Shown here piece after piece: positions 33,337 through 46,330 of a stretch of DNA of 64,000 nt; position 1 is the first letter of the stretch; every line of letters starts with the position of its first letter. The stretch is from Morinoia aosen. Lineage: Eukaryota; Arthropoda; Malacostraca; Amphipoda; Talitridae. The stretch is from assembly GCA_030386875.1 (NCBI GenBank), contig CM059564.1, positions 65,267,936 to 65,331,935 on the forward strand, given 5' to 3'. A model generated the notes under the pieces. The model made no database searches and was not told the DNA's origin. It saw only the letters and a program-made list of their open reading frames with translations. Made by a program: the position numbers and the translations under genes.

Positions 33337-33364
33337 CCCCCCCCCACCCTCCCGGGGGGGGGGG
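33337..33364. repeat. C-run/G-run low-complexity tract
   Basis: A run of about ten C, then ACCCTCCC, then about twelve G. It could pair with itself. The exact length should be treated with caution because such runs are prone to sequencing error. Confidence 0.7.
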
Positions 33365-33689
33365 AGTAAGGATACAAAGATCTTTAATGGAGAAAAAAAT
33401 TGAGACCTAAAAAAATAAGACCTAAATCAAAAAAGTGACACGAGTAAATAAGTTTACTTTTTAAAAATACATATACTGGCCAATTTTCAAACGAATCGGA
33501 CGAAAAAAGTTTTAAAATCCAGCTGGTCTCCTTAACGCAGTAATTTTGTGTCGCAGATTTTCCCAAGTCAACGAAGACCTTAAGTTGACCTCTATCATAC
33601 ACTATTCCTAGCGTTGCAGTGTGTGTGTGTGGGGGGAGGACACTGGTGAAGAAGTGCTCCATGAGGAAGCGCTCGGGGAGTCACTACAC

Positions 33690-36600
33690 TGCTAATGGAG
33701 ACACTCGACGTAATGTACTCCCAATGGAGACACTCGACGTAATGTACTCCCAATGGAGACACTCGACGTAATGTACTCCCAATGGAGACACTCGACGTAA
33801 TGTACTCCCAATGGAGACACTCGACATAATGTACTCCCAATGGAGACACTCGACGTAATGTACTCCCAATGGAGACACTCGACGTAATGTACTCCCAATG
33901 GAGACACTCGACGTAATGTACTCCCAATGGAGACACTCGACGTAATGTACTCCCAATGGAGACACTCGACATAATGTACTCCCAATGGAGACACTCGACG
34001 TAATGTACTCCCAATGGAGACACTCGACGTAATGTACTCCCAATGGAGACACTCGACGTAATGTACTCCCAATGGAGACACTCGACGTAATGTACTCCCA
34101 ATGGAGACACTCGACGTAATGTACTCCCAATGGAGACACTCGACATAATGTGCTCCCAATGGAGACACTCGACGTAATGTACTCCCAATGGAGACACTCG
34201 ACGTAATGTACTCCCAATGGAGACACTCGACGTAATGTACTCCCAATGGAGACACTCAACATAATGTACTCCCAATGGAGACACTCGACGTAATGTACTC
34301 CCAATGGAGACACTCGACGTAATGTACTCCCAATGGAGACACTCGACATAATGTACTCCCAATGGAGACACTCGACGTAATGTACTCCCAATGGAGACAC
34401 TCGACGTAATGTACTCCCAATGGAGACACTCGACGTAATGTACTCCCAATGGAGACACTCGACGTAATGTACTCCCAATGGAGACACTCGACGTAATGTA
34501 CTCCCAATGGAGACACTCGACATAATGTGCTCCCAATGGAGACACTCGACGTAATGTACTCCCAATGGAGACACTCGACGTAATGTACTCCCAATGGAGA
34601 CACTCGACGTAATGTACTCCCAATGGAGACACTCGACATAATGTGCTCCCAATGGAGACACTCGACGTAATGTACTCCCAATGGAGGCACTCGACGTAAT
34701 GTACTCCCAATGGAGACACTCGACGTAATGTACTCCCGATGGAGACACTCGACATAATGTGCTCCCAATGGAGACACTCGACGTAATGTACTCCCGATGG
34801 AGACATTCGACGTAATGTACTCCCAATGGAGACACTCGACGTAATGTACTCCCAATGGAGACACTCGACATAATGTGCTCCCAATGGAGACACTCGACGT
34901 AATGTACTCCCAATGGAGACACTCGACGTAATGTACTCCCAATGGAGACACTCGACGTAATGTACTCCCAATGGAGACACTCGACGTAATGTACTCCCAA
35001 TGGAGACACTCGACATAATATGCTCCCAATGGAGACACTCGACGTAATGTACTCCCAATGGAGACACTCGACATAATGTGCTCCCAATGGAGACACTCGA
35101 CGTAATGTACTCCCAACGGAGACACTCGACATAATGTACTCCCAATGGAGACACTCGACGTAATGTACTCCCAATGGAGACACTCGACATTATGTACTCC
35201 CAATGGAGACACTCGACGTAATGCACTCCCAATGGAGACACTCGACGTAATGTACTCCCAATGGAGACATTCGACATAATGTACTCCCAATGGAAACATT
35301 CGACGTAATGTACTCCCAATGGAGACACTCGACATTATGTACTCCCAATGGAGACACTCGACGTAATGTACTCCCAATGGAGACACTCGACGTAATGTAC
35401 TCCCAATGGAGACACTCGACGTAATGTACTCCCAATGGAGACACTCGACATAATGTACTCCCAATGGAGACACTCGACGTAATGTACTCCCAATGGAGAC
35501 ACTCGACGTAATGTACTCCCAATGGAGACACTCGACGTAATGTACTCCCAATGGAGACACTCGACGTAATGTACTCCCAATGGAGACACTCGACGTAATG
35601 TACTCCCAATGGAGACACTCGACGTAATGTACTCCCAATGGAGACACTCGGCATAATGTACTCCCAATGGAGACACTCGACGTAATGTACTCCCAATGGA
35701 GACACTCGACGTAATGTACTCCCAATGGAGACACTCGACGTAATGTACTCCCAATGGAGACACTCGACGTAATGTACTCCCAATGGAGACACTCGACGTA
35801 ATGTACTACCAATGGAGACACTCGACGTAATGTACTCCCAATGGAGACACTCAACGTAATGTACTCCCAATGGAGACACTCGACGTAATGTACTCCCAAT
35901 GGAGACACTCGACATAATGTACTCCCAATGGAGACACTCGACGTAATGTACTCCCAATGGAGACACTCGACGTAATGTACTCCCAATGGAGACACTCGAC
36001 GTAATGTACTCCCAATGGAGACACTCGACGTAATGTACTCCCAATGGAGACACTCGACGTAATGTACTCCCAATGGAGACACTCGACGTAATGTACTCCC
36101 AATGGAGACACTCGACATAATGTGCTCCCAATGGAGACACTCGACGTAATGTACTCCCAATGGAGACACTCGACGTAATGTACTCCCAATGGAGACACTC
36201 GACATTATGTACTCCCAATGGAGACACTCGACATAATGTACTCCCAATGGAGACACTCGACGTAATGTACTCCCAATGGAGACACTCGACATTATGTACT
36301 CCCAATGGAGACACTCGACGTAATGTGCTACCAATGGAGACACTCGACGTAATGTACTCCCAATGGAGACACTCGACGTAATGTACTCCCAATGGAGACA
36401 TTCGACATAATGTACTCCCAATGGAGACACTCGACGTAATGTACTCCCAATGGAGACACTCGACATTATGTACTCCCAATGGAGACACTCGACGTAATGT
36501 ACTCCCAATGGAGACACTCGACGTAATGTACTCCCAATGGAGACACTCGACGTAATGTACTCCCAATGGAGACACTCGACATAATGTACTCCCAATGGAG

Positions 36601-37015
36601 ACACTCGACGTAATGTACTCCCAATGGAGACACTCGACGTAATGTACTCCCAATGGAGACACTCGACGTAATGCACTCCCAATGGAGACACTCGACGTAA
36701 TGTACTCCCAATGGAGACACTCGACGTAATGTACTCCCAATGGAGACACTCGACGTAATGTACTCCCAATGGAGACACTCGACATAATGTACTCCCAATG
36801 GAGACACTCGACGTAATGTACTCCCAATGGAGACACTCGACGTAATGTACTCCCAATGGAGACACTCGACGTAATGTACTCCCAATGGAGACACTCGACG
36901 TAATGTACTCCCAATGGAGACACTCGACGGAATGTACTCCCAATGGAGACACTCGACGGAATGTACTCCCAATGGAGACACTCGACGTAATGTACTCCCA
37001 ATGGAGACACTCGAC
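33690..37015. repeat. 29-bp satellite, about 115 tandem units
   Basis: The unit (+ strand) is ACTCGACGTAATGTACTCCC followed by AATGGAGAC, 29 bp. The array runs about 3.3 kb with very high identity. Variant units carry CGACATAATGTGCTCC, CGACATTATG or CGACGGAATG and recur at intervals. The unit has no stop codon in any minus-strand frame, so ORFs of up to 922 codons appear there, with the same 29-residue peptide period in every frame. There is no start context, domain or codon signal, so these are not called genes. Confidence 0.95.
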
Positions 37016-38604
37016 ACTACCCATCGATAATTACCTAAGCACTCCGTTGCCAGTCAAGTCCAGCTCAGTTAATTTCTGAAGAAAGATCGATTGAAAGTCT
37101 GTGATTTATCATATTTCATTGAAAACATGGTGGGTAGTAGTTACTATACATTGTTAAACGCTCGTATTGCCTTTTTCAACAGCGTGCACAACCCGTTTCA
37201 AACAACTGTTATTTTGTGATCATTTGAAGTTCCTTTCATTCTATTGAAAATAACGGATTCTAAGTTCTAAGCGAAATAATTAAGCGCAAATGAGTTCAAA
37301 ACCTTGTTCTGTAGTGCGGCATCGCTACTCTAAGTTTCTACGAAACTAATTGCTCGACTACTCAGCATTGTCTTTGTGCTGGGGTTGCAATAAATTATTT
37401 TTCCCCACTGTAGAAGTAATTTAGAACATTTTGCTTCATGATGCTGAAGTTGTGTGGCTAGAATCACGTGGCTATAGAATCCAAACATTTACACGTGTTG
37501 CTTCACACACAGAGTTGTGGTCCGCAAAGAGGAATTGAAACTAAAGAAGCGCATATAGGTTAGCTTTAAAGTACGTGCCTAATGAAAGTACAGCTCATGT
37601 GAGATAGAATTTCATAGCAAGCAAGCGCCACCGCCGTGCCTCGGCCAGCCTATAGCCCTCACTCGGCCGCGGGCCGCCTCGTGGTGAGGGGTGTGTGCGT
37701 CCCGGTTCCGTGGTTTGTTGACAGCTGTCGCCACGGCGCCGTGAGCAGCTGCCACTAATTTCTGTCCTTGATCGCCTTTAGCTGCACGACAGCATCAGAA
37801 AGCGTGCGTGTGTCTGTGCAACGGAGTAATGGCTGAGCATCAACAATATTAAAACCCATTAAAAAGTGTTCATGAAGTGCCCGCTGTGCTAATGCTAAAA
37901 TGAACTCGAAAAATCATAGGTATTACCCAAATCAATTTGGCTGAAATTGTCTCTTGGGCCAGTATTGTGAAGATCGATAAGTTGAGTGCACGATTGCGTT
38001 TCGCTTCCATAAAATTAAAAACCATAGTTAAATATTTCGCTTGAAATCCGTAGAGTTGTAGAGTATGACGTGTTCCATAGCTCGCAAACGTATAAATTTT
38101 TTATTGTGGTGTACTTATATTCCTACGATTATGCGCTGAAAAATAGCTTTTAACGTAACTAGTTCGATGGTACTCTAAATTCTGGGTCACTCGTTGCCAT
38201 GGAGGGGCTCATCACCTCATGCCATTTTGTTCGCAATATATTAGTGAAATTGTGTTCAAGCAAAATTACTGATACAATTACCATTCCGTAATGAATAAGA
38301 AACAAAGGTATAGCTTAAATAAATAATTCTTCGCATACATAAATGCTTAATGAGTAAAGTTTCACAGTATAACTGTAAAATGCTTATTTAATGTTAATGA
38401 ATTAGAACTATCTTATTAAAAGTTCTCGAGCCATACAAGTATGTATGCAGTCCCACGACACACCAATTATTACACTGTGCGAAAATAAATGAGATCCTTC
38501 AATTTTCCAAATAAATTGAACCTATTTAGTTCGGGAAATTTCTCATCAAGCTTTGAGCCAGACTAAAATTGCACATTTGAGGCTTCTCTACCAAAACAAG
38601 AGAG
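37016..38604. other. Unassigned DNA with a CpG-rich patch
   Basis: Mostly AT-rich. A GC- and CpG-rich patch at about 37625-37800 contains GGCCGCGGGCCGCC and stands out from its surroundings. It could be a promoter or first exon, but I find no TATA box, coding exon or splice pair to support this. Confidence 0.4.
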
Positions 38605-38607
38605 TTA

Positions 38608-38881
38608 AGGGCCGTTTACACTAGGGGACATTTCGGCTGTGAAGCGCGACCGACATGTGTATACGAGGCTCACTACTGAGGCTCATATTTGTGTGTGGTT
38701 ATACGAAATTCCCCATTCACTCTGATCGAATTCGTAATGCGCGACACTCAAGAGCCTCGTAACTACCGTGGCGAATAGGGAAATTTGTAGAAACACACAC
38801 AAATATGAAACTCAGTGGTGAGCCTCGTATACACGCGTCGCGCCTCACAGCCGAAATGTCCCCTAGTGAATTAACGGCCCT
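38608..38881. mobile_element. Harbinger-like MITE with TTA target duplication
   Basis: The 274-bp element is bounded by TTA at 38605-38607 and TTA at 38882-38884. The terminal inverted repeats start AGGGCCGTTTACACTAGGGG on the left. The right end reads the same on the other strand, with an insertion of a few bases after the first eight. Homology between the arms continues for about 95 bp (GGACATTTCGGCTGTGA, GTGTATACGAGGCTCAC, CATATTTGTGTGTG), so the element is nearly all fold-back. A 3-bp TWA duplication is the mark of PIF/Harbinger transposons (family knowledge). It has no transposase and would need one in trans. Confidence 0.85.
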
Positions 38882-38884
38882 TTA

Positions 38885-40412
38885 CCCACACATTCAGCCC
38901 CTTGCATACAGCAGCCACGTTATATCTTGTGCTCAACCGCGCAACCCAAGAGCGGAAAGTATCCTTGTTTTTCGAGGGTGACATTTCCTTCGCTCTAAAT
39001 CAAGCTGCTGTAATTTTCAGGATCCTTATAATTAAAACATTTAGTCAACTGAACTTAGTTAATTTTGACTACCATTCAAGCGCGTGACTGCAACCAACAA
39101 GGCTGGTTCGTGTGCCATGCCACGTAAAACTAAAGCAAACCTATCATTCATTAAGTCAAAAAGTTGTCATTCACAGTAAGAAACCTACAATAGTTTACAC
39201 TTTAAAAATTTTTCAAAAACTACTGTAGTATAATTTGGACGAAGATTTGTGTCAACTGAATAAGTGCAGTCTGCGTATCTCTGGACGTAGGCATCATGAA
39301 TGAACTCAATGTTGCTCGAAACACAATTGAAAGAAGAAAAATTCTTTTTCCTGGAGGTTTGCTTCATTCGTGGGCTTCATTAATAATAATAATTTCAGTG
39401 AACCAAAACTTGACTGTCATCAAAACGAACTTTGCCCCCAACCTCATTAACTTTCACAGTACAATTTATGTTCTCGAGCCCAATCGTCCAGGAAAACAGC
39501 TTGAACTCACCGTGACTCTGTATTCATTTCTCCACGTCCTTCGATCTACATTCGATCTACAGTAACAATATAGGCACCGTTGTTACTTATTCCGACGATG
39601 CAATCTACGGTTTGGTGTAGCAATCTAGAATGGCTGCATCAGAACTTCAGATCAAAGACGTCGTAAAACACAAGGGATGAAAGACGTTGAACAGCAATTG
39701 AGAAGCGTAGGAAAATGATGGAAGCTAAGTGTTGAGGGAGAGCAATATCTCGATGTACAGTGTTTTGCATGCCTTTACAATGCTGCTGCAACACGTGGGG
39801 TTGTGCTGTGCCACTTAGAGCTCTGTAATCGTACGTGTAACTCAGTGTGATTTACCACAACCAGACCATAATTTCTCAGTAGTCTGAAGGCCTTAACGCC
39901 TAACGGCATTCATATCTCAGCATTAATAAACACATCCGTGCACTCCACACATCGTTTATACAAAATCGAATGTGCACAAATACATTTAAAAAAATTATTT
40001 CCGAGGGCAATCCTACATGATGAAACTAAATTGTTTTATTGTCGTGTTTTCCAGATAAAATAGTTGCACATCGTCGACCATGATGAAATGATGCCCACTG
40101 CCGTGCCACTCATTGCACCTCATAGTCTTATGCTCCAGCACGTCAGTGCTTGTTTCTACTTTAAATAAATGACTAAAAGCTGTGCATAAGATGAAACTCA
40201 CAAAAATACTTCATTCCAATCGCTTAAAACAAAAATAATTTTGATAACAACATTAACAAAGCTGCTGAAGTTACCCCCCTGTCATTCCAAAGCATCACAG
40301 CTAAAGTAAATACATTTGAAGAAAAATGCAAAATGCTCAAGTGTCAAGGACTGTAGAGAGATTTGTGTGTGCAACGCGTGACTTCTGAGGTGCGGTGTTG
40401 TGGTGCTCCAGC
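38885..40412. other. Unassigned AT-rich DNA
   Basis: No gene, RNA or repeat was identified. The ORFs of 60-90 codons have no family motif. Confidence 0.5.
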
Positions 40413-40451
40413 ATGGGGGCCGGAGCCAGCACGCCTGTCTACTCCCACCGG
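40413..40451 (+). CDS. Possible first coding exon with myristoylation-type N-terminus
   Basis: An ATG in the context CCAGCATGG opens 13 codons reading MGAGASTPVYSHR. They end exactly at CGG|GTGAGT, a strong splice-donor sequence. Gly2 with Ser6 fits the N-myristoylation pattern MGxxxS. The donor leads directly into a G-rich minisatellite, which would be intronic. I could not find the next exon, so the protein family is unknown. It rests on one short reading frame and may be coincidence. Confidence 0.3.
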
Positions 40452-40745
40452 GTGAGTGGTGGTGGGGTTGTGGTGGGGTTGCGGTGGGGTTGTGGTGGGG
40501 TTGTGGTAGGGGTCGTGGTGGGGTTGTGGTGGGGTTGTGGTGGGGTTGTGGTGGGGTTGTGGTGGGATTGTGGTGGGTTTTGGTGGGGGTTGTGGTGGGG
40601 TTGTGGCGGGGTTGTGGTGGGGGTTGTGGGGGGGTTGTGGTGGGGAGTTGTGGTGGGGTTGTGGTGGTGTGTTGTGGTGGGGGTTATGGTGGGGGGTTGC
40701 GGTGGGGTTTGTGGTGGAGAGTTGTGGTGAAGTTGTGGAGGAAAT
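40452..40745 (+). repeat. G-rich ~11-bp minisatellite
   Basis: About 25 copies of GGGGTTGTGGT with small variations (GGGGGTTGTGG, GGCGGGG). The + strand has dense GGGG runs a few bases apart, the pattern of G-quadruplex-forming DNA. ORFs rich in Gly, Trp and Val across it are repeat artefacts. Confidence 0.9.
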
Positions 40746-40759
40746 TGTGTAGGGAAGTA

Positions 40760-43455
40760 GTGAGGAGAGTTACAGAACTACCAGCTCTGTCACGAGATGC
40801 GTTGCTCTTTGCCAACGAGCACTGCTGAGGGAGTCTCGGGTTGGAAGAGAGACACGCACATCCACACAAATATGTAATCGTAACTGCAAACCGCTCGAGT
40901 CTTCTGTAAAATACAACATTAGGACTGACGTAGAAATGCAATATAATACAAAACATTACATCAACAATTTAGTGCTACAATTATCTTAAAATTGTCGATT
41001 ATTTTCATTGAGAAACTGCTAATCATAAGATTTAAAATCCCTAGGTTCTATTTTTCATCATTTTCGCATTGATGATTGTTGAAAGCCCTCGAATAACCAA
41101 TATCCAAATGAAAAAACTTTATATGATGTTGCTAAAAACGATAAAATAACACCTGCCGTAAACTTACACATGCTCTAAATGAAATTTTTTGCTGTAAAAT
41201 TATTCAATAAGACTGTAGCGTAGAGCCTTGAACCATCCACTCGATCGCCCATTTCGCCATTTCGCCCCTTGTGCCATGAACATATAGCCGTTGAGTAATG
41301 CTGTTTCCCGGTCTTGCAATTTTATGCTCCTGTAGTGCAAATTTTGTCTACCTATTCATTTTGTACTGTGATTAACATTTATATTGCGTCTGAGATAGCT
41401 TACATACTGGATTTACATTTTTTCAATGTGACTGTAAAATTTTCCTGAGCATTTCCAGCTTGAGGATGATGTTAGTTACATGAAAATGTCGATTTTTATC
41501 GACTAACAGCGACATCGAAATTTAAAAGCAAACAGGCTTTCAGTAAATATGCAAGATAATATTCTTCGTTTTTTAACATGTGAAGAACTCAAACAATTTT
41601 GTCGGGTTGAAAAGCTGGAAAAGAATTACAAGAACAATGAAAATTAATGCGAGTATTTCCAAGTTTTGTTCTCAAATTATCACACAACTCTTAAACTGTA
41701 TTTCTGAAACTTTCTTGCGTTCTCGAAGGCAGGACTTATTCACTAAATCGCATGTCCGAGACATATCCTCTGAGAGACTTTCCAAATATCTACTCATCCG
41801 AATTACACCGTAAATCACAATCGCTATGCAGAAAGCTCACAGTCACAATTCGATCTACGTTAACCTATTACACAAACAGTGTTCGAACTCTAATATAACA
41901 CGCGTTCAATCTACAATCCTTCATAAGTTCAAACTTCAGCAATTGAAATGCGGAATTAAAGGACCGTAAACTTTACACAACAATTACAAGCACTCAAATA
42001 CGTTAGAAAAATAAAGCACATTTTAGATAACAAGGTGCACAATGATTACCTCCTATGCGCGAAGAAAACTTTCTAACTTCTAATGTCTTTAGTTTGACGC
42101 TCATTATGTTCAGTTTGCTCCGACCTCAGCTCTCGATTTGAGCACCGGATGTCATGTGCAGAACCGTTTAAATTTTCAAGAGACGCAACTTTTACGATCG
42201 CTGTTTTTCACCACTGTTCCGTATCTCTTATTACAATAAATGTAAGGTTTACTATTCGCTATATCAGTGAAATACCCTTCTCCTGGGTGTAATAACTACT
42301 TACTATTCATTATCTTAATCCTGTATTCTAAGTGCAAATCAGTATAAATCTTTCATTTTCGTTTTTCTTAAATACTTCAGTATTTATGCATGAATATCTT
42401 CCAAACCACAGAAAATTTAGAGCGAGTAAACGTTATCGAGGTGATAGCCATTCAAAAATGTTTTACCGAACTCACCCAACCAATTACAGGCATAATCTTT
42501 CAACAAAAAATTTAGATTATTACAAAATGTCGCTTCTTGACCGCAACAAATCTGTAAAATGATTGAACTCAAATAATTTTAAAAACATGGCATCTTTTCC
42601 TATCGGCTTTTGATCGATTGAGTTCAACGATATGATGGATTATGAAGCTCATCACTTCTACTCATGAATACGATACATTTTTCATAAGTTTGATTTTCTA
42701 AACTATTTTTCAATATAAATTGTGACACGAGTTACTGAATATTGAACAATGCTTCAACTTACAACCTGTCATTGCCGGTTAGGGTAGGGATGCTGTAGGT
42801 TTTCAGTTTTCTACATTGCTAAATTTTAATTTAACATAACTTCTGTGGGACGAGGATCTTAACTTTTGCTAAGAACGAGGCAGGCATTTCTTACACGCGC
42901 ACATACGAGACTTTTTGCTAGCCCCCCCCTGTCTCATAGTCGAGCTAAAACTGCTCCTTTTCTCAAAAAACTTTTCAAGATAATCATCACTCCTTCTACC
43001 AACAAATACCTTTTACTATTTTAGCCAATGGTGATCATTTTCGCTGCATATTTTGCCCTAGAGCAGCAGAACAAGAAAGATTTTCTTCAACATACCTCCC
43101 ATTTCGGATGAAATTCTCCTCCCAGCGCAACATTTATTGCCCCAAAAACTATTTCTCCGTCATATTTTTCATACGAAATTTATGAAACCTGCTAAAGGCC
43201 TTGCCCGACTTATCTAAAATAACACTTCGGCCCTCCCTTGGCCTGCAGCCGGGCCCGAGGGTGGTGCTCGCAATACCGTGCTTCCCTGATACGAACATCA
43301 CAAATCAGTGCTCGGTTTCTAATTTTGTCATGTGGTTTCAGGATCCCAAAGTTTTAACAAAAAATTATACAAATGGCTTGTAACAGCTTTTTTCTTTTAA
43401 TGATTTTTTAAATTAATCACATTCCTCACATCATTCATCACGCCATCATATACTA
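40760..43455. other. Unassigned AT-rich DNA
   Basis: No supported gene. AT-rich throughout with short chance ORFs, none carrying a recognisable motif. Confidence 0.5.
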
Positions 43456-43830
43456 TAGCACCACTACCGGGACCACCAAATGCACCACTACCAGCACTAC
43501 TACCTGCACCACTACCTGCACCACTACCAGCACCACTACCTGCACTACTACCTGCACCACTACCTGCACCTATGACCAGCATCACTACCTGCACCACTAC
43601 CTGCACCACTACCTGCTCCGCTACCTACACCACTACCTACACCACTACCTGCACCACTACCTGCACCACTACCTGCACCACTACCTGCACCACTACGCAC
43701 AACCTGCACCACTACCTGCACCACCACCTGCACCACTACCTGCACCACTACCTGCACTACTACGTGCACCACTGTCAGCACCACTACTATTATAACTACC
43801 TGCATCATTAACCTGCAGCTCTACCAGCAA
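43455..43830. repeat. 12-bp minisatellite (CACCACTACCTG)n
   Basis: About 30 units of CACCACTACCTG with CACTAC and CAGCACCAC variants. Thr/Cys/His ORFs on + and Val/Gly/Ser ORFs on - are by-products of the 12-bp period. Confidence 0.9.
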
Positions 43831-44516
43831 AACTACATACCATGAAAAAAAACAGACTGATTTTTTCTCAAAAACAGACTGATTGAACTCGAACTTTTTT
43901 AACGCGTTCTTTCAAATTTTCGTTTTCGTATTACCTTGAAAAGCATTGAAAATCACGAACTGTTGAAAGGTTTCTGAAAAAGTCGATAATCAATTGGCTA
44001 ATTCTTTATAATATTAACAAATAACAAAAACTCAAGTAATCAATACTTTTACAAAGGTATCTCAACATCTATCCTGAATTTGACGTTTCATAATTGACCG
44101 AATTACACGAAACGCAGCGTGATGAGAAAGCTGGCGCCTTAATCTCACGTACCTGACAGTCATTAAGGCTGCCGCTCCCAACACGGCTCTAATCCGCAAC
44201 CGAGAAAAGAAATCAGCTTCGGACTACGGCGGTTCGGCCAAATCTAAAGAGACCAGAGAAAATAAAATTGTGAACTAAAAACCTTACAAGCCGCGGCTAC
44301 ATGATACCAGCAATAATGTGTAGAGTGAATCATGGTCACACGTCTAATTGATCGATGTTGCCAATAATTCTGCGCACGATGTGAAAAGCTCATTGAATAA
44401 CCTCAAATAAAATGTAAAATTCTGATTAAATTTTACGGTTAATATCAAATCTTTGCCTTGATTACGAACATTAAAATGCTATTGATGCAGGCTGGTGTTT
44501 TGCTTGTGAGTTAAAT
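43831..44516. other. Unassigned AT-rich DNA
   Basis: Nothing recognisable was found on either strand. Confidence 0.45.
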
Positions 44517-44637
44517 GTTACTCAGGGTACGTGTTGCTTAGGGCACGTGTTGCTCAGGGTACGTGTTGCTCAGGGTACGTGTTGCTCAGGGTACGTGTTG
44601 CTCAGGGTACGTGTTGCTCAGGGTACGTGTTGCTTGT
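44517..44637. repeat. 16-bp minisatellite
   Basis: About 7.5 units of ACGTGTTGCTCAGGGT. Each carries an ACGTG (E-box-like) word, so the array holds seven evenly spaced ACGTG sites. The last six units are nearly identical. Confidence 0.9.
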
Positions 44638-44639
44638 AT

Positions 44640-46084
44640 TCCATCAGCGCACAGCCTGCAGTTCTATTGGGCCTCAGCGCCCGCAGTGTAGCTACAGGAC
44701 GTACATGGTGCATACACGCACAGCAGTAAGTCTGAGGACCTGCAGTGCTGTACGGTCACACGACACATTAAATACTCACAATTGCCTCACAATATATTAA
44801 CCTCCCTCGAAGCGCTGAACTTAAATTTATTTAGAATCACAGAACTAAACTAAATTTCAAGGACTACAATTGTATTGAAAGTCATGCGTTCTTAGATAAA
44901 TGTGGACCTGACCTACATTACGACACACGGTCAGTATAACAACGAACAGATAAAATAGCAACAAAGCGCAGTTTTGTCGATACGCTAGAGAGCGGATGAT
45001 GTTCGACCCTCTGTCCGACTAGTGATTGAAGATCCTGAACGAAGTGACGTTTTCAAGAAAACTTGTTAGCCTTAGTTTCTTTGAAGAGCAGTGTTTAACT
45101 TCACAGGTTTTGAATCAAGCTGGAATGCTTTCCTGTGGCGATATAAGGAAGACGCTTCCAACTGCGATCAACTCAATTGAAAGCGTTTCTGTGTTGCGAC
45201 CTCTGAGCAAATTGTGGACAACCAAAAGGGTCATGGTCCCGGTGTATGAGCAGTGCTCTCATGGCAAACCCTCACTCTCTTTTAAGAAAATCACCAAATG
45301 ATTTAGATCCTACTTGATCATATCAATATTCTGTACATCGAAATAAGGGAACTCTTACCTGCATGATGAGCTCTAAAGCTTTAACGTACGTGAATTGGAC
45401 GAGTGTTGGATCTTTAGGACTAGAATAAGAAACTCTCTTACGTAGTTCCTCATATACAGTACTGCATAACACTCAGAAATTCACGTCTTCCACAGCTCAT
45501 GCCAAACATTTAACTGGACTCATACCTTCAAGTCTTGTCGACATTCCAAATGAATGGCATAGGAAATTGTGAAAAAAATTTTTGCTTCTAATTATTTAAG
45601 TAAAATTTCGTCGTTTTGAATCCCGCCAAATGCATGTAGGTTAACTCTCTATATTCTGGAATTGTATGCTACTTTTTCTTGTTCATTTTAATCGTGATGA
45701 TTCAACCATAAGGAGAGAATTGCACTCACTTCTTACTTTTACACCTTTCCGTGCATAGTAATTTCAAATAAAATTTCTAAATTCAATTTCAGCCAAAAGA
45801 CACTGAAAATATTTAACTAGGAACATGAAGGTCACTGAATCACGCAGACGACTTAAAATTCTAACTCGGCATCGGAATGTTCACTTTTAACTCTACAACT
45901 GTTACGAGGTGCAGGTCATCACTTGAAATTTCTCGGCGCCTTCATCACTATGATTTTCTCCTCCAAATCGATATACTTTGAGATGTCACGCGGAGCCAGA
46001 ACATGACATGCGCTGCTCACGCAATGGGCGCTCGCTTGTCACGCCCCAGCGTTTATTACGAGCCGAATTGTGCCCTGATATTGA
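44640..46084. other. Unassigned DNA
   Basis: No gene or RNA was recognised. The 91-codon ORF at 45026-45301 has no family motif and no splice or promoter context that I can support. Confidence 0.45.
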
Positions 46085-46270
46085 GTGTTACGCTGCATTT
46101 ATGAGCCCAGCTCTGACTCCGAGTGCCGCTTTACTGAATTGACCCCATGTTACTCTGCATTGCTCGGTGTTTCTGTACCCAGCTCTGACTTTGAGCGCTG
46201 TGTTGCAGAATGTTGCTCCTGTTACTCTGCATTGTACGGCATTTCTGAATTGTATTCTGACTTCGATCAC
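46085..46270. repeat. Three degenerate ~70-bp tandem units
   Basis: Three units share TTAC(G/T)CTGCATT, then AGCTCTGACT(C/T)(C/T)GAG or TTCTGACTTCGA, then TGTTACTCTGC. A 23-25-residue period shows in the + frame (CYSAL..VSVPSSDFER). Whether it is coding is unclear. Confidence 0.6.
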
Positions 46271-46330
46271 TTGAAAGAATTTCCATTATCGGAATGCGTT
46301 GGTTGGAGCGAAGCCACCGTCGGGCAGTGA

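Noticed and set aside
33595-37024. Minus-strand open frames of up to 922 codons, which look like a giant repetitive protein gene
   Set aside because: They arise because the 29-bp unit has no stop on that strand in any frame. All three frames give the same peptide, and there is no domain or start context.
37620-37880. CpG-rich patch as a host gene promoter with a start codon at about 37829
   Set aside because: The ATG (MAEHQQY) is followed by a stop after seven codons and no splice donor or downstream exon could be supported.
40395-40828. Gly/Trp/Val-rich ORFs over the G-rich minisatellite
   Set aside because: Low-complexity translation of an 11-bp repeat in several frames at once.
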